DNA of 44,675 nt from Methylobacterium sp. Leaf125. Its GTDB lineage: Bacteria; Pseudomonadota; Alphaproteobacteria; Rhizobiales; Beijerinckiaceae. Of the stretch, positions 9,320 through 16,586 are shown in pieces; position 1 is the stretch's first letter, and the number at the start of each line of letters is the position of its first letter. The position numbers were made by a program, and so were the translations under genes. The DNA lies in the NCBI RefSeq assembly GCF_001423085.1, contig NZ_LMNU01000001.1, positions 1,251,688 to 1,296,362 on the forward strand. Direction: 5' to 3'. Under the pieces are notes generated by a model. That model made no database searches. It worked only from the letters and a program-made list of their open reading frames with translations, and had not been told where the DNA came from.

Positions 9320-10990
9320 TCAGGCGGCGCGGATCGAGCCGACGAAGTGCGTGACCTCGCCGTCGAGGGCGCTGGAGCGGCGGGCGAGCTCCGCCGCCGA
9401 GGCGAGGACCTGGGCGGCTCCGGCACCCACCTCCACCGCGGCACCCTGGACCTCGGCCATGGTCTCGGTGACGTCGTGGGTGCCGCGGGCGGCGTCGCTG
9501 ACGCTGCGGGCGATCTCCTGCGTGGCGACCTGCTGCTCCTCCACCGCCGCCGCGACGCCGAGGGCGATGCTGTGCACGCTGCCGATGGTCGTGCCGATCT
9601 CCCGGATCGCCTCGACGGTCTCGCGGGTGGCGGCCTGGATCATGCCGATCTGCGCCGTGATCTCGTCCGTCGCCTTGGCGGTCTGGGCCGCAAGGGTCTT
9701 CACCTCGGTGGCGACCACGGCGAAGCCGCGGCCCGCCTCGCCGGCCCGGGCCGCCTCGATGGTGGCGTTCAGCGCCAGCAGGTTGGTCTGGCCGGCGATG
9801 TTCGAAATCAGGGCGACGACGTCGCCGATGCGGGCGGCGCCCTCGGCCAGGGCCTCGACCCGGGCATTGGTCTGGCGGCTGCTCTCGACGGCGTTGGCCG
9901 CGGCGGCCGAGGTCTGGCCGACCTGCTGGCCGATCTCGTTGGCGGTGGCGGCGAGCTCCTCCGTGGCGGCGGCCACGGCCTGGACGTTCTGCGCCGTCTC
10001 CTGGGCGGCGCGCATCACGGCGGCGGATTGCAGGTTGGTGCGTTCGGCCTGGGCCGACATCGAGCGGGCGGTCTCCTCCATGGCGGCGGCGGCGTCGGAG
10101 AGGTCGCCCACGAGGGCGCCGACGCTGCCCTGGAAGCGGTCGGCCAGCTCGGTCCGCTCGGTGCGGCGGCGGGTGGAGGCGAGCCCGGCGGCCTCGTCCT
10201 GCGTCGCCCGCAGGGTCTCGGTCTCCCGCATGGAGCGGGCGAAGACCTGCATGCTGGACCAGATCGCGCCGATCTCGTCGCGGCCCGGCTTCACGGGCGG
10301 CAGGTCGAGCTGGCCCTCCGACAGGCGCCGGATGGCCGCGGTGACCCGGGCGAGGGGCGCCGCGATCTGCCGGTGCCCGATCAGGAGGCCGAGCACGAGG
10401 CTCGCGAGGGTGCCGCCCGCGGCCAGGACGATCAGCAGGGTCAGTCGGCCGTCGTAGAGGGTGTCGGTGGCGGCATCGATGGCAGCGACCTGGGCCTGGC
10501 CGCCGGCCACCAGGGCGTCGATGGAATCCTGGAAGGCCTGCCGGTTGGCGCGGTTGGCCTCGTTGAAGCCGAGATCCGCCGCCGCCTTCGGGGCGAGCGC
10601 GGTTCCCGCCCGGGCGATCTCCTGGCGCAGGCTGGTGAAGGTGGCCGCCCCCTGCAGCACCCGATCGAATGGCGCCCGCTCCGCCTCGGGGACCCGGCGG
10701 CCCAGGGCGCCGAGGAGGTCGTTCATCGCCGTCAGGTTTTGGCGCATCCGGTCGGCGTATTTCTGCGCGTCCGCCGTATCCTTGGCGGCGTAGACGCCGC
10801 GGGATTCGAGGACGACGTTGCTCACGAGCCGGTTAACGTTGGCCGCGTCGAGGGCCCGGCGGGCCGCCTGCCGGGACTCGACCATCGCGTCGTTGAAGGC
10901 CGAGAGGGTGGCAATCCCGACGCCGGCGACCACCAGGGTGATTGCCCCGCAGGCCAGGACGAACAACAGTATCTTCGCCTTGATCGTCAT
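9320..10990 (-). CDS. Methyl-accepting chemotaxis protein with four-helix-bundle sensor
   Basis: The 556-residue receptor starts [21 protein letters not shown] (first membrane segment about 8-30), followed by an all-helical periplasmic region (about 32-185) of the 4HB_MCP type, a second membrane segment (about 186-207), HAMP (about 208-262, with [10 protein letters not shown]) and a C-terminal signalling domain containing the intact tip [31 protein letters not shown]. It would signal to CheA/CheW from the inner membrane. It is inserted in the stretch between hslV and hslU, 79 nt downstream of hslV on the same strand and 127 nt before the membrane-protein gene. It is only family-level similar to the receptor at 5052, with a different sensor domain. 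Confidence 0.92.
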   Translation of the reverse strand: MTIKAKILLFVLACGAITLVVAGVGIATLSAFNDAMVESRQAARRALDAANVNRLVSNVVLESRGVYAAKDTADAQKYADRMRQNLTAMNDLLGALGRRVPEAERAPFDRVLQGAATFTSLRQEIARAGTALAPKAAADLGFNEANRANRQAFQDSIDALVAGGQAQVAAIDAATDTLYDGRLTLLIVLAAGGTLASLVLGLLIGHRQIAAPLARVTAAIRRLSEGQLDLPPVKPGRDEIGAIWSSMQVFARSMRETETLRATQDEAAGLASTRRRTERTELADRFQGSVGALVGDLSDAAAAMEETARSMSAQAERTNLQSAAVMRAAQETAQNVQAVAAATEELAATANEIGQQVGQTSAAAANAVESSRQTNARVEALAEGAARIGDVVALISNIAGQTNLLALNATIEAARAGEAGRGFAVVATEVKTLAAQTAKATDEITAQIGMIQAATRETVEAIREIGTTIGSVHSIALGVAAAVEEQQVATQEIARSVSDAARGTHDVTETMAEVQGAAVEVGAGAAQVLASAAELARRSSALDGEVTHFVGSIRAA

Positions 10991-11069
10991 GTTCGGGACC
11001 CTGCCACGAGCGTTGATTCAAGCTCGTAAACAGTGTCTCGAAAACTTCGGTTAACGAGTCGGCCCGCGA

Positions 11070-11639
11070 TCAGCTCTCGGCCGTTTCCAAGGTCTCGATC
11101 ACCAGGCTGTCATTCGTATAGACGCAGATCTCGGCAGCGATCCGCATCGCCCGGCGAACGATCTCTTCTGCGTCGTGACTGCTGTCCTCGAGGGCGCGGG
11201 CGGCCGACAGGGCGTAGTTCCCGCCTGAACCGATGGCCATCACGCCGCTCTCCGGCTCCAGGACATCGCCCGCGCCCGAGAGCAGGAGGCTGACCTCCTT
11301 GTCGGCCACCAGCATCATCGCCTCCAGGCGGCGCAGGTAGCGGTCGGTGCGCCAGTCCTTGGTCAGCTCGACGCAGGCCCGGGTCAGCTGCCCCGGATAC
11401 TGCTCGAGCTTGGCCTCCAGCCGCTCGAACAGCGTGAAGGCATCGGCGGTGGCCCCCGCGAAGCCGCCGATCACCGAACCCTTGGCGAGGCGCCGGACCT
11501 TGCGGGCATTGCCCTTGACGATGGTCTGGCCGAGGCTGACCTGCCCGTCGCCGCCGATCACCACCCGGCCGCCCTTGCGGACCATCAGGATCGTCGTGGC
11601 GTGCATCTGCGGCGGACCGCTCGCTTCGGAATGGGACAA
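11070..11639 (-). CDS. hslV: ATP-dependent protease peptidase subunit HslV (ClpQ)
   Basis: HslV is the threonine peptidase of the HslUV complex. The 189-residue product matches the family throughout ([73 protein letters not shown]). The mature N-terminus should be Thr15 after removal of a short propeptide [14 protein letters not shown], typical of alphaproteobacteria, whereas E. coli loses only Met. The gene heads the minus-strand block that ends with hslU, but a chemoreceptor and a membrane protein intervene. It degrades unfolded proteins under stress together with HslU. Confidence 0.97.
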   Translation of the reverse strand: MSHSEASGPPQMHATTILMVRKGGRVVIGGDGQVSLGQTIVKGNARKVRRLAKGSVIGGFAGATADAFTLFERLEAKLEQYPGQLTRACVELTKDWRTDRYLRRLEAMMLVADKEVSLLLSGAGDVLEPESGVMAIGSGGNYALSAARALEDSSHDAEEIVRRAMRIAAEICVYTNDSLVIETLETAES

Positions 11640-11718
11640 GACAGGCTCCGGTTCGGTTGGGAACCCCGCTCACGTAGTCGCTCGCGGGGTCGGCTCCAAG
11701 CGCCGCCGGCGTCGCCGC

Positions 11719-12114
11719 CTATCCGGGATAGCGCGGAAAGGCCGGCAGGGCGTCGAAGCGACCGAACCATTCGGGGGCGTCCGCGACCTGGATGCGGATC
11801 GACGGGGGCAGGGCGTCGGGATCGTCCAGGGTCGCCGTGTGGAGGTCGACCTGGCCGGGAAACACCGCCGCGTTGCGGTAGAACAGGCCGGTGCCGCAGG
11901 TCCCGCAGAATTCGCGGCGGACGCCCGGCGAGGATTCGTAGACGGACGGGGTGCCGGTGATGGTGATCCGGTCGTCCGGGAACAGCGCGAACCCCACCGC
12001 CGGTGCGCCCGAGGACCGCCGGCAATCGGTGCAGTGGCACAGGGCGCTGTGGCTCGGCTCGCCCTCGGCCACGTAGTGGATGCCGCCGCAGCGGCAACGT
12101 CCGGTCAAGGCCAT
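11719..12114 (-). CDS. GFA / CENP-V family zinc protein (glutathione-dependent formaldehyde-activating-like)
   Basis: The 131-residue protein has the complete GFA cysteine pattern: Cys7-x-Cys9, Cys26-x-Cys28-x2-Cys31 and Cys70-x2-Cys73, which bind structural and catalytic zinc. The best-known member, Gfa of Paracoccus, was reported to speed formation of S-hydroxymethylglutathione, but most family members have no assigned reaction, so a formaldehyde role here is only suggestive even in a likely methylotroph. The start is supported by GGGGAG 6 nt upstream. It lies 60 nt downstream of the RecD-like helicase gene on the same strand and 79 nt before hslV. Confidence 0.85.
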   Translation of the reverse strand: MALTGRCRCGGIHYVAEGEPSHSALCHCTDCRRSSGAPAVGFALFPDDRITITGTPSVYESSPGVRREFCGTCGTGLFYRNAAVFPGQVDLHTATLDDPDALPPSIRIQVADAPEWFGRFDALPAFPRYPG

Positions 12115-12173
12115 GCGAATCTCCCCGCGTTCGCCTCCGTTGTCCCCGAGGGGTGAGGGCTGCGCAAGCCGCC

Positions 12174-13319
12174 TTACACCACCACGGTGATCCGCTTCGC
12201 CGCCCGGGTCAGGCCGGTATAGAGCCAGCGCGCCCGGTGCTCGCGGAAGGCGAAGGACTCGTCGAACAGCACGACGTCGTCCCATTGCGAGCCCTGCGCC
12301 TTGTGGACCGTCAGGGCGTAGCCGTAGGTGAACTCGTCGGTCTCGCGCTTCAGGAAGGCCGGGATCTCCTCCTCGGAGCCGGACATCACGGCCTTGAGGA
12401 CCTTGATGTCGACCGGGCGGCGGCGCAGGGCCGGGTCGTCCTCCGGCACCACGTCGAGGCGCACCGTGTCCGAGCGCGGCGACGAGCGCTGGGCGTGCAC
12501 GGTCCAGGTCGAGCCGTTGAGGAGCCCCTTGGTGCGGTCGTTGCGCAGGCAGACGAGCTTCTCGCCCACCGCCGGCATCGGGTCGGTGTGGCCGGCGAGC
12601 TCGCGCAGGCGGTTGTTGTAGAGCCGCCGGGTCTTGTTCATGCCCACCAGCACCTGGTCGGCCTGCAGCACCACGGCCGGGTCGATGGACCGGCGCGAGA
12701 CGATGCGGCTCTCGCCGTAGTCGCCGATGGTGAGGCGCCCGCCCTCGCGCACCGTCATCGCCATACGGACGATGGGGTCGTCGGCGGCCTGGCGGTGGAC
12801 GTCGGTGAGCATCACGTCGGGCTCGGCCTCGGTGAAGAAGCCGCCCCCGCGCACCGGCGGCAGCTGCGCCGGGTCGCCCAGCACAAGCACCGGCCGGTCG
12901 AAGGACAGGAGGTCGTTGCCGAGATCGGAATCCACCATCGAGCACTCGTCGATGACGATGAGCTCGGCTTTCGAGACCGGCCCGGTCCGGTTCAGGGTGA
13001 AGGCCGGGCCGCCATCCTCCGTCTCCTTGGTGCGGTAGATCAGGCTGTGGATCGTCGCGGCGTCGTGGCAGCCCTTCTGGCGCATCACCGAGGCGGCCTT
13101 GCCCGTGAAGGCACCGAACACCACCGTGCCCTCGACGTCGTCGGCGATGCGGCGAGCAAGGGTGGTCTTGCCGGTGCCGGCATAGCCGAACAGGCGGAAC
13201 ACCTGTTGGCCGCCGGACTTGCGCCAGTCGGAAATCGCCTTCAGGGCCGCGTCCTGCTGCGGGGCGAAGCGGGTCGGCAGGTCGCGCGCGGGCTCCGCCT
13301 TGCTGTCGGTCTCGGCCAT
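12174..13319 (-). CDS. ATP-dependent RecD-like DNA helicase (superfamily 1B)
   Basis: The 381-residue protein is a compact SF1 helicase: Walker A at 45-53 (GYAGTGKTT), Walker B IDECSMVD, motif III GDPAQLPPV, and C-terminal motifs TVHKAQGSQWDDV and YTGLTRA. It lacks the long N-terminal region of RecD2 and any nuclease domain, so it resembles the stand-alone AAA_30/UvrD_C_2 proteins common in alphaproteobacteria rather than a RecBCD subunit. It probably translocates 5'-3' on single-stranded DNA. The ATG (13319) overlaps the stop of the SUFU-domain gene by one base, so the two are translationally coupled. Confidence 0.9.
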   Translation of the reverse strand: MAETDSKAEPARDLPTRFAPQQDAALKAISDWRKSGGQQVFRLFGYAGTGKTTLARRIADDVEGTVVFGAFTGKAASVMRQKGCHDAATIHSLIYRTKETEDGGPAFTLNRTGPVSKAELIVIDECSMVDSDLGNDLLSFDRPVLVLGDPAQLPPVRGGGFFTEAEPDVMLTDVHRQAADDPIVRMAMTVREGGRLTIGDYGESRIVSRRSIDPAVVLQADQVLVGMNKTRRLYNNRLRELAGHTDPMPAVGEKLVCLRNDRTKGLLNGSTWTVHAQRSSPRSDTVRLDVVPEDDPALRRRPVDIKVLKAVMSGSEEEIPAFLKRETDEFTYGYALTVHKAQGSQWDDVVLFDESFAFREHRARWLYTGLTRAAKRITVVV

Positions 13320-13909
13320 CAGAGCACCGAGGGCCGCTGGAGGTCGAAGAGGTCGGCGCCGCGCTCGGCGAACAGGTCCTCCAGGGCATCGCCCCCGGCC
13401 TCCTGCGCGAAGGCGTACTCGGCCTCCGAGATCGGCACCGCCTGGAGGAAGGCCAGCGCCGTGTCGGCGGCGGCCGGCGCCTCCAGCCCGGCCGCGAACA
13501 GCGCCGGCGGCACGAACAGGACGTGGGCGAGGCGCGCCGAGAGGCCCGTGAGCAGGCCGGGGAAGACGATGCCGGGAGCCAGGAACCAGTGGCCGTCGAT
13601 GACCCGGAAGGCGCAGGCCGCCAGCATGCGCGCCACGTCCGGGTCGCTGCTCACGCCCAGGATTTCGCAGCGCCCGGGAAACTCCGCGCCGTCCCGGTAG
13701 AGCGGGTGGTTGGCCAGGGTTACCGTCGCGCAGGTGATGAGGCCGGGGCGCGGGGCGTCGCGGCAGGTCAGGATGTCGACGTGGCTGCGCCCGGTCTCGT
13801 CGGCGTGCCGGGCGACGGAGGGCGCGCCGCCGAAGGCCCCCGCCAGCCTGCGCGCCACCGCACGGTTGGTCTCGGTGATGTCCGCCGGAGGGGCGGCCGG
13901 GGCGCTCAC
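13319..13909 (-). CDS. Suppressor-of-fused (SUFU) domain protein
   Basis: The 196-residue protein matches the bacterial SUFU domain; the diagnostic C-terminal block is [43 protein letters not shown]. There is no signal peptide. Bacterial SUFU proteins are often immunity proteins beside polymorphic toxins, but no toxin gene is present here. Instead the gene is sandwiched between hemF and the helicase gene with overlapping ends: its GTG start overlaps the hemF stop (GTGA, 4 nt) and its TGA overlaps the helicase ATG. The start is inferred from this coupling. Function in this setting is unknown. Confidence 0.85.
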   Translation of the reverse strand: MSAPAAPPADITETNRAVARRLAGAFGGAPSVARHADETGRSHVDILTCRDAPRPGLITCATVTLANHPLYRDGAEFPGRCEILGVSSDPDVARMLAACAFRVIDGHWFLAPGIVFPGLLTGLSARLAHVLFVPPALFAAGLEAPAAADTALAFLQAVPISEAEYAFAQEAGGDALEDLFAERGADLFDLQRPSVL

Positions 13910-14832
13910 GGCCAGCGCACCGTCGGGGGCAGCGACGACAGGATCGAGGCGACGTTGCCGCCGGTCTTCAGGCCGAAGATGGTGCCGCGGTCGTAGAGCA
14001 GGTTGAACTCGACGTAGCGCCCGCGCCGGACCTGCTGCTCCAGCCGGTCCGCTTCGGTCCAGGGCGTCGCCAGGTTGGCGCGCACGATGGCGGGGTAGGC
14101 CTTCAGGAAGGCTCCGCCGACGTCGCGGGTGAAGGCGAGGTCGGCCGTCGGGTCGCCGGTCCAGTGATAGTCGTAGAAGATCCCGCCGATGCCGCGCGGC
14201 TCGTTGCGGTGCTTCAGGTGGAAGTACTCCTCGCACCAGGCCTTGTAGCGGGCGTAGTCGGCGGCCGGCGCGTGGGCGTCGCAGGCCTCCCGCATGGCCG
14301 CGTGGAAGGTCAGGGAATCCGGGTCGTCCTGGGTCCGGCGCCGGTCGAGCACGGGGGTCAGGTCGGCGCCGCCGCCGAACCACGTCTTCGTGGTCACCAC
14401 GAAGCGGGTGTTCATGTGGACGGTGGGCACGTTGGGGTTCCAGGGATGCGCGATCAGCGAGATCCCGGTGGCGAAGAAGCGCGGGTCCTCGGCGGCGCCC
14501 GGCATCTGGGCGCGGAACTCCGGCGCGAACTCGCCGTGGACGGCCGAGACGTGGACGCCGGCCTTCTCGAACACCCGGCCCTTGATCATCGCCATGGTGC
14601 CGCCGCCGCCGGGCGCGCCGCTGTGATCGGTGCGCTGCCAGGGGGTCTTCACGAAGGTGCCGGGCTCGGCCGGGGCGTCGGGGTGGAAGGGGCCCGTGGC
14701 CTCGGCCTCCAGGGTCTCGAAGGCGGCGACGATCCGGTCGCGCAGGGTGGTGAACCACGCCGTCGCCGCGGCCTTCAAAGCGTCGCGCTCGGCCTCGGGC
14801 AGCGGGGGGACGGAGGATTCGGGCATGGTCAT
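13906..14832 (-). CDS. hemF: Oxygen-dependent coproporphyrinogen III oxidase
   Basis: HemF oxidatively decarboxylates coproporphyrinogen III to protoporphyrinogen IX in haem (and chlorophyll) synthesis, using O2. The roughly 308-residue product matches the family along its length, including [62 protein letters not shown] and [23 protein letters not shown]. Two ATGs two codons apart (14832, 14826) are candidate starts; neither has a strong ribosome site, and an upstream extension to 14868 cannot be excluded. Its stop overlaps the SUFU gene start. It is soluble and cytoplasmic. Confidence 0.96.
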   Translation of the reverse strand: MTMPESSVPPLPEAERDALKAAATAWFTTLRDRIVAAFETLEAEATGPFHPDAPAEPGTFVKTPWQRTDHSGAPGGGGTMAMIKGRVFEKAGVHVSAVHGEFAPEFRAQMPGAAEDPRFFATGISLIAHPWNPNVPTVHMNTRFVVTTKTWFGGGADLTPVLDRRRTQDDPDSLTFHAAMREACDAHAPAADYARYKAWCEEYFHLKHRNEPRGIGGIFYDYHWTGDPTADLAFTRDVGGAFLKAYPAIVRANLATPWTEADRLEQQVRRGRYVEFNLLYDRGTIFGLKTGGNVASILSSLPPTVRWP

Positions 14833-14886
14833 GCCGGGGGATGTCCCATCCCGCCGCCCGGCCGTCAATTCGCCGGGGCGCGGTGC

Positions 14887-15156
14887 TCAATCCTTGACGG
14901 ACATCAGCAGCCGCTCGGTCTTGGCGTCCTCGATCCGGTTGACCATGCGCCGGCCCTCGTGGACGTCGCGGATGGTCTTGGTGGCGGTGATGCAGGACTG
15001 CACGAGCATGATCGTGCCCATGGCGAGGTAGCCCTTGATCCAGATGTCGATGGGCATGAACAGGATACCGAGGCCCACCATCGCGGCGGACCCCAGGAAC
15101 GACGCGTAGGTGAAGGCGACCCAGGCGCCGGAATGCTGCGTGGTCTCGTTGGTCAT
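14887..15156 (-). CDS. YiaA/YiaB-family small inner-membrane protein
   Basis: The 89-residue protein has two hydrophobic segments (about 12-33 and 38-60; AFTYASFLGSAAMVGLGILFM and WIKGYLAMGTIMLVQSC) followed by the family block TKTIRDVHEGRRMVNRIEDAKTE, the pattern of the YiaAB two-helix domain. AAGGAG lies 7 nt upstream of the ATG. It follows the PspA-like gene by 44 nt on the same strand and probably forms an operon with it, with hemF 54 nt further on. Function is not established; the pairing with PspA points to an envelope role (inference). Confidence 0.85.
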   Translation of the reverse strand: MTNETTQHSGAWVAFTYASFLGSAAMVGLGILFMPIDIWIKGYLAMGTIMLVQSCITATKTIRDVHEGRRMVNRIEDAKTERLLMSVKD

Positions 15157-15200
15157 GGTCGTGCTCCTTGGCGTGCGGTGCGGTCGGGGTTTGGGACGGG

Positions 15201-15926
15201 TCAGGCGGTCGGCTCGCGGGGCGCTTCGGCCCGGGCGCGCAGGCGGTCGAGGATCGCGGACGGGGCCGGGCGGGCGCTCGGGCCGAAGCCGGCGCGCTCC
15301 ATTCGCTCGGCGATGTCGGCGCCCGGCTCGGCCTCGCGCAGGGCCGCCTCGGTGTCGTCGGCCTCGGCCTGGAGGCTGCGCAGGCGCGCCAGGGTCGCCT
15401 CGGCCTCCTTCAAGGTGGCGCGGTCCTGCAGCGTGGCGCGGCCCTGCAGCGTGCCGCGGTCCTGCGGGGCCGGGCTCACCCGCAGGCGACGGGCCGCCTC
15501 GGCCGCGGCGGCGAGGCGCCGACCCCGCTCGAGCTCCGCCTGGCGCCGGGTGGCGTCCGTGACCGTCGCCCGGATGCGGGTCAGCTCGGCGGCGAAGCGG
15601 CTGCGGGCGGTGCGGATCGCGTCGCGCTCGGCCTCCAACTCGGCGATCGCCTCGGCGGCCTCCGCCGCGAGGTCGTCGCGGCCGGCCTGGAGCGCCGCCA
15701 CGGCGCGGGTCTCGAGGTCGGCGGCGCGGGCCTCGACGTCTGCGAGGCGGCGCTCCTCGGCCCGGTCGCCCGCCACCGAGGCGGCCAGCGCCTGCCGGCT
15801 CCGCTCCAGGGCGGCGCGGGTTTCGCGGACCTGCTGGTCGAGGATCAGGAGCGCGTTGCGGTCGAACAGGTCTTCTTCGGCGCGGGCGGCGGCGCCGCGG
15901 GCGAGGGTACGAAACAGTCTGAGCAT
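15201..15926 (-). CDS. PspA/IM30-like membrane-stress protein
   Basis: The 241-residue protein begins MLRLFRTLARGAAARAEEDLFDRNALLILDQQVRE, the amphipathic helix and helix-1 pattern of PspA/IM30 proteins, and continues as long Ala/Glu/Arg-rich coiled coil. Members bind stressed inner membranes and oligomerise. GGAG lies 7 nt before the chosen ATG. Near residues 152-170 a hexapeptide (consensus RATLQD) is repeated three times, which is not typical of the family. A perfect palindrome, TTGAACA-C-TGTTCAA, lies 52 nt upstream and is a candidate operator. No pspB, pspC or pspF genes are nearby; the downstream partner is a YiaA-like protein. Confidence 0.75.
   Translation of the reverse strand: MLRLFRTLARGAAARAEEDLFDRNALLILDQQVRETRAALERSRQALAASVAGDRAEERRLADVEARAADLETRAVAALQAGRDDLAAEAAEAIAELEAERDAIRTARSRFAAELTRIRATVTDATRRQAELERGRRLAAAAEAARRLRVSPAPQDRGTLQGRATLQDRATLKEAEATLARLRSLQAEADDTEAALREAEPGADIAERMERAGFGPSARPAPSAILDRLRARAEAPREPTA
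15415..15468. repeat. In-frame 18-bp tandem repeat (3 copies) inside the pspA-like gene
   Basis: Three copies of an 18-bp unit (GTGGCGCGGTCCTGCAGC on the plus strand) at 15415-15432, 15433-15450 and 15451-15468 differ by one to five bases. Each encodes six residues (DRGTLQ, GRATLQ, DRATLK order in the protein), so copy-number change would keep the frame. Confidence 0.85.
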
Positions 15927-15977
15927 CGTCGGGCTCCGGGTCGGTGGCTGCTGTCCACCCCCCGCTTGTCGCAGCTT

Positions 15978-15992
15978 TTGAACACTGTTCAA
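15978..15992. promoter_or_regulatory. Perfect palindrome, candidate operator of the pspA-yiaA unit
   Basis: TTGAACA-C-TGTTCAA is a perfect 7+1+7 inverted repeat in the 85-nt gap between trmL and the pspA-like gene. A third TTGAAC half-site occurs on the minus strand at 16015-16010, 17 nt upstream of the palindrome. The geometry fits a dimeric TetR- or MarR-type repressor; the protein is not identifiable from the window. Confidence 0.5.
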
Positions 15993-16011
15993 GTGCGAGA
16001 TTGCACGTCGT

Positions 16012-16479
16012 TCAATCTGCGCGTGGGAAGCCGCCGGTCTGGCGCAGGGCCTCGCCCAGGATCATGGCGGCGCAGACCGCGACGTTGAGCGAGCGCAGGT
16101 CGGGGCGGATCGGCACCACCACCCGGGCATCCGCTGCGGCGTGGACGGCCTCGGGCACGCCGGCCGATTCCCGGCCCATCAGCAGGCAGTCGCCGTCGCG
16201 GTAGGCAAAGTCGGTGTAGGGCAGGGCGCCCCGGGTGGTGGCGAGGACGAGGCGGATGTTCTCCGCCCGCCGCCACGCCGAGAACGCGTCCCACGAACGA
16301 TGCCGGGTGACGGCGACCCGGTCGAGGTAATCGAGGCCCGAGCGGCGCAGGTGCCGGTCGGAGACGTCGAACCCCGCCGGCTCGATGATCTCCACGGCGG
16401 CGCCGAGGCAGGCGGCCAGGCGCAGGAGGGTGCCGGTGTTCTGTGGAATGTCGGGCTGGTAGAGGGCGAGGCGGAGCAT
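16012..16479 (-). CDS. trmL: tRNA (cytidine(34)-2'-O)-methyltransferase
   Basis: TrmL is a small SPOUT-fold enzyme that uses S-adenosylmethionine to methylate the ribose of the wobble base in tRNA-Leu isoacceptors. The 155-residue product has the three SPOUT motifs: YQPDIPQNTGTLLRLAACLG (N-terminus), LLMGRESAGVP and LRSLNVAVCAAMILGEALRQ (knot). Length matches the family (about 150-157). It is the most upstream gene of the minus-strand block and is transcribed divergently from the ABC exporter at 16587, which shares the 107-nt intergenic region. Confidence 0.95.
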   Translation of the reverse strand: MLRLALYQPDIPQNTGTLLRLAACLGAAVEIIEPAGFDVSDRHLRRSGLDYLDRVAVTRHRSWDAFSAWRRAENIRLVLATTRGALPYTDFAYRDGDCLLMGRESAGVPEAVHAAADARVVVPIRPDLRSLNVAVCAAMILGEALRQTGGFPRAD

Positions 16480-16586
16480 CGGCGGCGTCTCATACGGAGC
16501 GGGCGGGTCCGTGCGGCATCGCTCCCCGGTTGGCAGACGGTCAAGGCGGCATAGCTAAGGGAGCGCTGCAGCAACCGGATGGTCTC

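Noticed and set aside
13319..13909. SUFU protein as immunity protein of a polymorphic toxin system
   Set aside because: No toxin-like, secretion-linked or repeat-containing gene is adjacent; neighbours are hemF and a helicase with overlapping ends.
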